Source of the DNA: [Eubacterium] saphenum
GTDB taxonomy: Bacteria; Bacillota; Clostridia; Peptostreptococcales; Anaerovoracaceae
Reading direction: 5' to 3'
Assembly: GCA_004555725.1 (NCBI GenBank)
Contig: SFHC01000019.1
Span: 1 to 32,733 of the forward strand
DNA: 32,733 nucleotides
In this document: piece after piece, positions 16,624 to 22,027 of the stretch
Layout: every line of letters starts with the position of its first letter
Numbering within the stretch: the stretch's first letter is position 1
Made by a program: the position numbers and the translations under genes
The notes under the pieces: generated by a model
Told to the model about the DNA's origin: nothing
Databases searched by the model: none
Seen by the model: the letters and a program-made list of their open reading frames with translations, nothing else

Positions 16624-16899
16624 ATGACTGTGACTGTGGAAGAGATGAAGAGTTATCTCCGGGTTGATTTCGAGGATGACGATGCTCTGATCGAAAACTT
16701 CATATCGGCGGCAAAGAAGCAGTGCATGGATATCCTGCGGACGGACGATGAGGCGGACCTGGATGCGGCTCAGAACGGAAAGATCGCTGTGATGTTTACG
16801 GTGGCTTATCTGTATGAGCACCGGGAAGAAGCTGACCATCACGCGATGGATCTGACGCTTCGGGCTCTGCTGTTCAGCAGCCGGAAGGAGGGATTCTAA
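16624..16899 (+). CDS. Head-tail connector, gp6-like
   Basis: 91 aa from MTVTVEEMKSYLRVDFEDDD; AAGGGGTG is 6-7 nt upstream, and the earlier GTG at 16615 lies inside that site. The pattern 'VTVEEMKSYLRVDFEDDDAL' then 'FISAAKKQCMDIL' and 'AVMFTVAYLYEHREEAD' is typical of the Phage_gp6/YqbG-type connectors that form a ring under the portal (HK97 gp6). The last base of its stop codon is the first base of the next ATG. Confidence 0.88.
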   Translation: MTVTVEEMKSYLRVDFEDDDALIENFISAAKKQCMDILRTDDEADLDAAQNGKIAVMFTVAYLYEHREEADHHAMDLTLRALLFSSRKEGF

Positions 16900-17240
16900 T
16901 GGATGTGGCAGCTTTGAGATCTAAAGTGACATTCCAGAAGAATGAAACAGTGACCGATAAGTACGGCAATCACAAGAATGCCTGGACGGATTACTATACT
17001 TGCTTTGCCACGATCGGCGGTGAAGGGCTGGCCAGTTCCAAGGAAGAGCAGGTTGCCGGGACTACGGTCGAGGATTTTTCCATGACCGTATCTGTCCGGT
17101 ACTGCCGGAAGGCTGCTGCGATCGATTCCACGCATTTCCGGGTGATGTTTATGGGTGAGATCTACAACATCGTGAACATTGACCATATGAACTTCCGGAA
17201 GAAGTCATTGAAGTTCACCTGCAGGAAGGAGCGGCGCTGA
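16899..17240 (+). CDS. Head closure/head-tail joining protein
   Basis: 113 aa; GGAAGGAGG upstream of the ATG. The start 'MDVAALRSKVTFQKNETVTD', then 'DKYGNHKNAWTDYYTCFATI' and 'DSTHFRVMFMGEIYNIVNID' follow the phage head-tail joining family (SPP1 gp16-like stopper). It seals the connector after packaging and offers the tail docking face. It overlaps its neighbours by one base on each side, as usual in this module. Confidence 0.9.
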   Translation: MDVAALRSKVTFQKNETVTDKYGNHKNAWTDYYTCFATIGGEGLASSKEEQVAGTTVEDFSMTVSVRYCRKAAAIDSTHFRVMFMGEIYNIVNIDHMNFRKKSLKFTCRKERR

Positions 17241-17623
17241 TGGCACAGACGATAAAGATTGACCAGCTGGCGGATACCGTAATGAAGGGCATGGAGGAAT
17301 ACGCGAAGCTTGCTGCGGAGGACCTGAAGAAGGATGTCCAGAAGGCGGGTAAGACCGTAAAGCAGCAGATCGAAAGCACGGCTCCGAAGAAGACGGGGAA
17401 GTATTCCAAGAGCTGGGCAGTGAAGAAAACCAGGGAAACGTCGGATTCCATCCAGATCGTGGTGCATTCCAAACGATACCAGCTGACACATCTTTTGGAG
17501 TTTGGCCATGCGAAGCGCGGCGGTGGAAGGACAAGGGCGTTTCCTCATATCGCGCCGGCAGAGCAGGCGGGCATCGAGCAGCTGACAAGGGATATCGAGC
17601 GTGACCTGCAGAAAGGCGGTTAG
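17240..17623 (+). CDS. HK97 gp10-like tail component
   Basis: 127 aa. Helical N-terminus (LADTVMKGMEEYAKLAAEDL), then the family core 'TAPKKTGKYSKSWAVKKT', 'VVHSKRYQLTHLLEFGHAKR' and 'FPHIAPAEQAGIEQLTRDIE'. The LEFGHAKR and FPHIAPA segments are diagnostic of the HK97-gp10/minor tail family. It acts at the head-tail interface during tail joining. It begins on the stop of the head closure gene. Confidence 0.92.
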   Translation: MAQTIKIDQLADTVMKGMEEYAKLAAEDLKKDVQKAGKTVKQQIESTAPKKTGKYSKSWAVKKTRETSDSIQIVVHSKRYQLTHLLEFGHAKRGGGRTRAFPHIAPAEQAGIEQLTRDIERDLQKGG

Positions 17624-17625
17624 AA

Positions 17626-17802
17626 ATGGAGATATTGCTTTTGTTATTCGTGATCGCTGTCGGATTTACCGTGTTTGGTCTGGTGATCTATCACGGTACC
17701 CGGAGGGGCGAGGATTGTCATGGTTATCCCTATAACTGCCCGGTCTGCCGTCATGCTGCAGAATGCATTATCGAGATCGGGAGGAAGAAGGATGACGCAT
17801 GA
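17626..17802 (+). CDS. Small membrane protein with four-cysteine cluster
   Basis: 58 aa, two bases after the gp10-like stop, with AAAGGCGG about 6 nt before the ATG. Residues 2-22 are a strongly hydrophobic membrane segment (EILLLLFVIAVGFTVFGLVI), followed by a basic turn (HGTRRGED) and Cys31, Cys38, Cys41 and Cys47 with His32 and His43 (CHGYPYNCPVC...C), which could form a small zinc site on the cytoplasmic side. The end overlaps the tail terminator gene by 11 nt. I do not recognise a family; it is not a standard head-tail protein. Confidence 0.7.
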   Translation: MEILLLLFVIAVGFTVFGLVIYHGTRRGEDCHGYPYNCPVCRHAAECIIEIGRKKDDA

Positions 17803-18109
17803 AGATGTAATGCAGATGCTGGCCGAAACGGAGATCCCTTTTGCATATGACCATTTCGCAGAGGGGGAAAGTCCTGATCCGCCGTTCATCTGCTTTTTAT
17901 TTCCGGGTTCGGATAACTTCGCTGCGGACAACGTGGTGTACATGGAGTTTTCCAACCTGAGCATTGAACTTTATACCGATGAGAAGGATCCGGAACTGGA
18001 GGACAGGGTCGAGGCGGTGCTGAATGCCAATGAACTGTTCTGGAACAAATCGGAGGTATGGATCGAATCAGAGAAACTATACGAAGTGCTGTACCAGATG
18101 ACGGTATAG
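17792..18109 (+). CDS. Putative tail terminator/tail completion protein
   Basis: 105 aa from MTHEDVMQMLAETEIPFAYD, with GGGAGGAAGAAG upstream; a longer frame to 17720 has no binding site and lies inside the membrane protein gene. 'PDPPFICFLFPGSDNFAADN' followed by 'VYMEFSNLSIELYTDEKDPE', 'EDRVEAVL' and 'WIESEKLYEVLYQMTV' is the usual pattern of the small alpha/beta protein between gp10 and the major tail protein in Firmicute siphoviruses. It probably caps the tail tube and fixes it to the head; assignment rests on order and pattern. Confidence 0.8.
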   Translation: MTHEDVMQMLAETEIPFAYDHFAEGESPDPPFICFLFPGSDNFAADNVVYMEFSNLSIELYTDEKDPELEDRVEAVLNANELFWNKSEVWIESEKLYEVLYQMTV

Positions 18110-18127
18110 CGGAAAGAGAGGTTTATT

Positions 18128-18724
18128 ATGCCGAGTACAAACAACAAGGTGAAGTTCGGCCTTAAGAACTGCCATTATGCGAAGGCGACACTTGATCCGG
18201 ATACCAATGCCGTGACATTTGGTACGCCTGTCGCGATTCCCGGAGCCGTGAATCTGTCGCTGGATCCGGAAGGTGATACTGAACCGTTCTATGCGGACGA
18301 TATGGTGTATTACACCACGGTAGCGAATAACGGTTATTCGGGTGATCTGGAGATCGCATTGATCCCGGACAGCTTCAGGAAAGACATCCTGAAGGAAACG
18401 GAAGACAGCAATGGTGTCCTGGTAGAGGATTCCACGGTGGAGCCGGAGCATTTCGCTCTGCTTTTCGAGTTCTCCGGGGACAAGAAAAAGATCAGGCACT
18501 GCATGTATTACTGCACTGCCGCAAGACCGACCATCGAAGGCAAGACCAATGAGGATTCCAAGGAAGTCCAGACAGAGTCTTTGGAGATCACGGCAACACC
18601 GCTTCCGAGCGGTCTTGTGAAGGTTAAGACCGGGGCAAACACAACGGATGAGGTCTACAACGGCTGGTATTCTGCCGTTTATCAGTCTCCGACAACGGAA
18701 CCGACTGAGCAGGGACAGGGTTAA
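18128..18724 (+). CDS. Major tail tube protein, phi13 family
   Basis: 198 aa. 'NKVKFGLKNCHYAKATLDPD', 'PGAVNLSLDPEGDTEPFYAD', 'YSGDLEIALIPDSFRKDIL', 'HFALLFEFSGDKKKIRHCMY' and 'TESLEITATPLPSGLVKVKT' match the phi13-type major tail protein of Firmicute siphoviruses. It polymerises into the tail tube around the tape measure. The start has GGAAAGAGAGG about 9 nt upstream. A short Thr/Glu/Gln-rich tail ends the protein. A hairpin follows before the chaperone gene. Confidence 0.93.
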   Translation: MPSTNNKVKFGLKNCHYAKATLDPDTNAVTFGTPVAIPGAVNLSLDPEGDTEPFYADDMVYYTTVANNGYSGDLEIALIPDSFRKDILKETEDSNGVLVEDSTVEPEHFALLFEFSGDKKKIRHCMYYCTAARPTIEGKTNEDSKEVQTESLEITATPLPSGLVKVKTGANTTDEVYNGWYSAVYQSPTTEPTEQGQG

Positions 18725-18731
18725 GAATGTG

Positions 18732-18756
18732 GGGCAGGGCTTTGGCTCTGCCCTTT
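18732..18756 (+). terminator. Hairpin between tail tube and chaperone genes
   Basis: GGGCAGGGC (18732-18740) pairs with GCTCTGCCC (18745-18753) around TTTG. Only TTT follows directly, so it is a weak terminator at best; it could reduce read-through from the very highly expressed tube gene. Confidence 0.55.
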
Positions 18757-18779
18757 ACCTTAGATTGGAGGAAAGCGAA

Positions 18780-19160
18780 ATGGCACTTACAAAGACAGTG
18801 AATATTGATGGCAAGGATGTGACTTTCAGAGCATCGGCGGCCATTCCAAGAATATACAGGAACAAGTTCCACAGGGATATCTATAAGGATCTTCATGACC
18901 TGCAGAAGAGCATTGATGAAAACGATCCGGAAAACTCCGCATTGGATTCTTTTTCGCTTGAGCTGTTCGAGGACATCAGCTACATCATGGCGAAGCATGC
19001 GGATCCGCAGGGCGTTCCGGATACTCCGGATGAATGGCTTGACCAGTTTGGGACATTCTCCATTTATCAGGTGCTGCCGGAGATCATTGAGCTTTGGGGG
19101 CTGAATGTGCAGACGCAGGTGGAGAGTAAAAAAAACTTCGAGCGACTGACCGGGAAATGA
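18780..19160 (+). CDS. Tail assembly chaperone gpG-like, normal-frame product
   Basis: 126 aa from MALTKTVNIDGKDVTFRASA, with GGAGG 7 nt upstream. 'IPRIYRNKFHRDIYKDLHDL', 'SALDSFSLELFEDISYIMAK' and 'DEWLDQFGTFSIYQVLPEII' are typical of the gpG component in phi13/HK97-like tails. It coats the tape measure protein during tail assembly. Eight A residues plus C near its end make the frameshift site that yields the longer gpGT form. Confidence 0.92.
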   Translation: MALTKTVNIDGKDVTFRASAAIPRIYRNKFHRDIYKDLHDLQKSIDENDPENSALDSFSLELFEDISYIMAKHADPQGVPDTPDEWLDQFGTFSIYQVLPEIIELWGLNVQTQVESKKNFERLTGK

Positions 19161-19327
19161 CAACGCCGCTCTTACTCCTAAGGGTGGTGCAGCTTGGTGT
19201 GCAGATCGGGGAGATGGATCTTCTGACTATCGGAACCATCAACGATATGTACACGGAAATGCAGAATGATGAGAACCAGGGATCATACAGCACTCTGGCA
19301 TCTCAGGATGATATGGATCGATTCTAG
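18780..19327 (+). CDS. Tail assembly chaperone gpGT, made by -1 frameshift
   Basis: About 182 aa, join(18780..19136,19136..19327). The sequence AGT AAA AAA AAC contains the slippery heptamer A AAA AAC (19130-19136) in the correct frame. After a -1 slip the reading continues as LRATDREMTTPLLLLRVVQL, then GVQIGEMDLLTIGTINDMYT, and ends near LASQDDMDRF at a TAG. That tail is just what gpT extensions of related phages look like ('...TIGxxNDMY...', ending DDMDRF). The extension lets the chaperone recruit tube subunits, and the ratio of the two forms is important in lambda. The gene directly precedes the first cargo island rather than the tape measure. Confidence 0.88.
19130..19136 (+). promoter_or_regulatory. 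-1 ribosomal frameshift slippery site (A AAA AAC)
   Basis: The zero frame reads AAA AAC preceded by A, the standard X XXY YYZ arrangement. The zero frame stops 22 nt after the heptamer at TGA (19158-19160). No clear stimulatory hairpin is obvious within 10 nt downstream. Confidence 0.85.
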
Positions 19328-19345
19328 AAGGGATAATCGCACCTT

Positions 19346-19368
19346 GTTGTGACTATTGAAATTACAAC
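19346..19368 (+). promoter_or_regulatory. Rrf2 operator O1
   Basis: GTTGT-N13-ACAAC, 23 bp. It covers the -35 box of the regulator's own promoter. Identical arms and spacing recur twice upstream of the cupin gene. Confidence 0.75.
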
Positions 19369-19384
19369 GAAAATGATTTAAGAT
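19356..19384 (+). promoter_or_regulatory. Promoter of the Rrf2 gene
   Basis: TTGAAA (19356-19361), 17 bp, TAAGAT (19379-19384). The -35 box lies inside operator O1, so binding would repress by blocking polymerase. Confidence 0.7.
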
Positions 19385-19405
19385 AGAGTCGATGGAGGTG
19401 TCAGA

Positions 19406-19840
19406 ATGCAGATTTCAAGCAGATTTACAATAGCGGTTCATGTGCTTATAGCAATTGAAACATTTAAGAATGACCATAAAATCACCAGTGAATTTCTTGC
19501 GTCCAGCGCAAATGTAAATCCGACGGTAATCAGAAGACTCTTGCAGCAGCTGAAGAAGGCGGAGATTGTAACAGTGAAGCGGGGAAGCGGCGGTGCCGAT
19601 ATAGAGAAATCCTTGACGGAGATAACGCTTCTGGATGTTTACAATGCCGTGGAGCCTGTCGAAAATGGACAGTTGTTTCATTTCCATGAGAATCCGAATG
19701 AGTTATGCCCTGTGGGACGAAACATTCACAGGATCATGGATCACAGGCTTAAAGAAATACAGAATGCCATGGAAGATAAAATGCGGCGAATAACCATAGC
19801 TGATGTAATGGCGGATGCGAACAAGCTTATAGAATCTTAA
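19406..19840 (+). CDS. Rrf2-family transcription regulator
   Basis: 144 aa; start MQISSRFTIAVHVLIAIETF with GGAGGT 7 nt upstream. The N-terminal winged helix is typical of Rrf2 proteins: 'KITSEFLASSANVNPTVIRR' recognition region, then 'LLQQLKKAEIVTVKRGSGGA'. The C-terminal helices contain one cysteine, Cys101 in ELCPVG, rather than the three-cysteine iron-sulphur set of IscR, so it resembles YwnA-like members that may sense thiol-reactive or redox signals through a single thiol. Three 23-bp GTTGT-N13-ACAAC palindromes on its own and the cupin promoters argue for autoregulation and control of the cupin. First gene of a cargo island inserted between the tail chaperone and the tape measure. Confidence 0.9.
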   Translation: MQISSRFTIAVHVLIAIETFKNDHKITSEFLASSANVNPTVIRRLLQQLKKAEIVTVKRGSGGADIEKSLTEITLLDVYNAVEPVENGQLFHFHENPNELCPVGRNIHRIMDHRLKEIQNAMEDKMRRITIADVMADANKLIES

Positions 19841-19848
19841 AAAGTTTT

Positions 19849-19871
19849 GTTGTAACACTTGACATCACAAC
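19849..19871 (+). promoter_or_regulatory. Rrf2 operator O2
   Basis: GTTGT-N13-ACAAC overlapping the -35 box of the cupin promoter. The inner bases AACACTTGACATC partly match those of O1. Confidence 0.75.
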
Positions 19872-19887
19872 ATGGCGGTGGTACACT
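19859..19887 (+). promoter_or_regulatory. Promoter of the cupin gene
   Basis: Consensus TTGACA (19859-19864), 17 bp, TACACT (19882-19887). It is bracketed by O2 on the -35 and O3 just after the expected start of transcription. Confidence 0.72.
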
Positions 19888-19890
19888 TCC

Positions 19891-19913
19891 GTTGTATCAA
19901 TCAATATCACAAC
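19891..19913 (+). promoter_or_regulatory. Rrf2 operator O3
   Basis: GTTGT-N13-ACAAC beginning 4 bp after the -10 box of the cupin promoter and ending 17 bp before the start codon. Confidence 0.75.
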
Positions 19914-19930
19914 AAATGGAGGTATCAGAA

Positions 19931-20284
19931 ATGTCTAACTATAGTAAGGTAAGTGTTGCAAACGATCCGAGAACTGAACTTCATGATCAGCTGGGACTTA
20001 CAGGGGCTGAGATCAGCATCAACCATCTTCCGGCAGGTGCGAGTGTTCCTTTTGTTCATTATCATAAGACCAATGAAGAGATTTACATCATTCTTTCCGG
20101 CAAGGGAAAAGCGGTAGTTGACGGTGAGGATATAGAGCTTTCTGCCGGTGATATCGTGCGTATTGCGCCGGATGGGAAAAGACAGTTCTTCGCGGCAGAT
20201 GATTCTGAGATCAGCTATGCCTGTATCCAGGTGAAGGCAGGTTCTCTTGAAGCGTATACCGCCGACGATGCAGTAATCGAGTAA
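19931..20284 (+). CDS. Small single-domain cupin
   Basis: 117 aa from MSNYSKVSVANDPRTELHDQ; GGAGGT lies 7-8 nt upstream, whereas an earlier in-frame start would lie in the operator region. One cupin barrel: motif 1 is PFVHYHKTNEEIYIILSGKG with metal ligands His43, His45 and Glu50; motif 2, 'LSAGDIVRIAPDGKRQFFAA', has Arg/Gln where the usual fourth ligand His stands, so metal binding may be altered. Small cupins like this bind metals or small organic molecules; the substrate cannot be told. Rrf2-operators on its promoter make it the main target of the regulator upstream, and a terminator follows. Confidence 0.88.
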   Translation: MSNYSKVSVANDPRTELHDQLGLTGAEISINHLPAGASVPFVHYHKTNEEIYIILSGKGKAVVDGEDIELSAGDIVRIAPDGKRQFFAADDSEISYACIQVKAGSLEAYTADDAVIE

Positions 20285-20296
20285 GTATGAGTTTTA

Positions 20297-20337
20297 AAGT
20301 TGTGGGCATTTCTGCAAGCAGATGTCCATAACTTTTT
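20297..20337 (+). terminator. Strong Rho-independent terminator between cupin and radical SAM pair
   Basis: AAGTTGTGGGCAT...CTGC (20297-20315) pairs with GCAGATGTCCATAACTT (20318-20334), with two G-U pairs, a TT bulge and a short CAAG-type loop, followed by TTTTT. Only 12 nt separate the T-run from the next start codon. Confidence 0.78.
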
Positions 20338-20349
20338 ATGTGGAGAGCT

Positions 20350-21039
20350 ATGAGTGTTTGTATAAAAGACAATATCCAGAATATGAACCTTGTCATCGGC
20401 TGCACGGTAGGCTGCGATTATTGCTATGCACGGAATAATGTGAAGCGGTGGCATACGATACCGGATTTCAGTAAGCCTGAATTTTTTGAAGGCAAGCTTA
20501 AAATGATGGACAAGGCAAGACCGCAGAATTTCCTTCTGACCGGTATGAGTGATCTTGCGGGATGGAAAGAAGAATGGCGAGAAGAGGTGTTTGAAAAGAT
20601 CCGGAAAAATCCGCAGCATCAGTTTTTATTTCTGTCGAAAAGGCCTGATCTCCTGGATTTTGAAACGGATCTTGAAAACGCCTGGTTTGGGGTGACGGTT
20701 ACCAGAAGATCAGAACTCTGGCGCATTGAAGCATTGAGGAATCATGTAAGGGCAAAGCATTATCATGTGACCTTTGAGCCGCTTTTTGATGATCCTGGAG
20801 AGGTCGATCTTTCTGGTATTGATTGGATCGTTGTAGGAACCATGACAGGCGCTCAGAGCAGAAAAATCCGTACTGAGCCGGAATGGGCATGGTCGCTTAC
20901 GGATCAGGCGCATCAAAGGAATATACCTGTTTTTATGAAGGAAGATCTTGAACCGATCATAGGCGATGAAAATATGGTGCAGGAATTTCCTGAAGCATTT
21001 GAGAAGGTATTGGAGGTACAGCGGGCATGGAAGAAGTGA
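20350..21039 (+). CDS. Radical SAM mobile pair protein A-like (DUF5131-like)
   Basis: 229 aa from MSVCIKDNIQNMNLVIGCTV; GGAGAG is 4-6 nt upstream, and the ATG at 20338 falls before that site. The radical SAM cluster motif is Cys18-x3-Cys22-x2-Cys25 (CTVGCDYCYARNN), which holds a 4Fe-4S cluster and splits S-adenosylmethionine. 'NFLLTGMSDLAGWKEEWREE', 'FLFLSKRPDLLDF', 'WFGVTVTRRSELWRIEALRN' and 'HVTFEPLFDDPGEVDLSGID' followed by IVVGTMTGAQSRK match DUF5131/phage Gp37-Gp68-type proteins. The substrate is unknown. It overlaps partner B by 13 nt, so they are made together. Identified as pair member A from order and memory of the family. Confidence 0.82.
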   Translation: MSVCIKDNIQNMNLVIGCTVGCDYCYARNNVKRWHTIPDFSKPEFFEGKLKMMDKARPQNFLLTGMSDLAGWKEEWREEVFEKIRKNPQHQFLFLSKRPDLLDFETDLENAWFGVTVTRRSELWRIEALRNHVRAKHYHVTFEPLFDDPGEVDLSGIDWIVVGTMTGAQSRKIRTEPEWAWSLTDQAHQRNIPVFMKEDLEPIIGDENMVQEFPEAFEKVLEVQRAWKK

Positions 21040-21941
21040 GAACGGAAGATATCCTGATAAGGGATGTGGAAACCAAAAATATCATGACAAAGTCAAACCT
21101 GCCGGTGGGAGGGTATTCTGTGAATCCGTATGTCGGATGCACGCACGCATGCAAGTATTGTTACGCTTCTTTCATGAAAAGGTTTACAGGACATACGGAA
21201 GAGTGGGGAACATTTCTTGATATCAAGCACTGGCCTGAAATCAAGCAACCTGAGAAATATGCCGGACAGCGCGTTGTGATCGGATCCGTGACAGACGGGT
21301 ATAATCCGCAGGAAAAAGAGTTCGGAAACACAAGGAAACTGCTTGAACAGCTGCGGGGGAGCGGAGCAGATATTCTGATCTGCACAAAATCCGACCTTGT
21401 GGTGAGAGATATTGACTTGCTAAAAGAGCTCGGACAGGTAACAGTATCGTGGTCGATCAATACGCTGGACGAGAAGTTCAAGGACGATATGGATGCAGCG
21501 GTTTCCATTGAACGAAGGATTGCTGCGATGAAGCAGATATATGACGCCGGTATCAGGACAGTATGCTTTGTATCCCCGGTATTTCCGGGCATTACGGATT
21601 TTGAGGCTATCTTTGAACGTGTAAAAGACCAATGTGATCTGTTTTGGCTGGAGAATCTTAATCTGAGAGGCGGATTTAAGAATACCGTTATGGACTATAT
21701 CGCTGAAGAGTATCCTGATTTAGTGCCGCTCTATGATGAGATTTATAACAAGCATAACAGAAGCTATTTCGAGGCTCTGGAAAACAAAGCCGAGAAACTT
21801 GCCGAGAAGTATGATTGCCCGTTTGTGGATAATGAAATGCCTTATGGAAGGGTTCCGCAGGGGCATCCGGTAATCGTGGATTATTTTTATCATGAAGAAA
21901 TCCGCGGATCCGATAATACAGGAAAAAGAAAGCGCAAATAG
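21027..21941 (+). CDS. Radical SAM mobile pair protein B-like
   Basis: 304 aa; GGAGGT about 10 nt upstream, inside gene A. 'NIMTKSNLPVGGYSVNPYVG' leads to the cluster motif Cys38-x3-Cys42-x2-Cys45 (CTHACKYCYASFMKRF). Further core segments: VIGSVTDGYNPQEKEF (SAM-binding GxxxD-like strand), 'ILICTKSDLVVRDIDLL', 'VTVSWSINTLDEKFKDDMDA' and 'CFVSPVFPGITDFEAIFERV'. This architecture is related to SplB-like radical SAM enzymes and matches the 'radical SAM mobile pair protein B' group, which travels with partner A on mobile elements in Clostridia. The reaction is not known. The C-terminus is basic (GKRKRK). A terminator follows at 21972. Confidence 0.85.
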   Translation: MEEVRTEDILIRDVETKNIMTKSNLPVGGYSVNPYVGCTHACKYCYASFMKRFTGHTEEWGTFLDIKHWPEIKQPEKYAGQRVVIGSVTDGYNPQEKEFGNTRKLLEQLRGSGADILICTKSDLVVRDIDLLKELGQVTVSWSINTLDEKFKDDMDAAVSIERRIAAMKQIYDAGIRTVCFVSPVFPGITDFEAIFERVKDQCDLFWLENLNLRGGFKNTVMDYIAEEYPDLVPLYDEIYNKHNRSYFEALENKAEKLAEKYDCPFVDNEMPYGRVPQGHPVIVDYFYHEEIRGSDNTGKRKRK

Positions 21942-21971
21942 CGCGTATAAACAAAGTGAAATGCTTTTGAG

Positions 21972-22000
21972 AAGAATCGGGAGACCGGTTCTTTTCTTTT
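21972..22000 (+). terminator. Terminator with GAGA tetraloop ending cargo island 1
   Basis: AAGAATCGG (21972-21980), loop GAGA, CCGGTTCTT (21985-21993), then a T-rich tail TTTTCTTTT. Nearly the same hairpin ends the second cargo island at 26865. Confidence 0.8.
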
Positions 22001-22027
22001 ACCCAAAATCAGGAAGGAGGGACATGA

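Noticed and set aside
19128..19160. Run of eight A as a sequencing error or a broken gene
   Set aside because: The run forms a perfect slippery heptamer in the right frame, and both frames match known gpG and gpT products, so it is a working feature.
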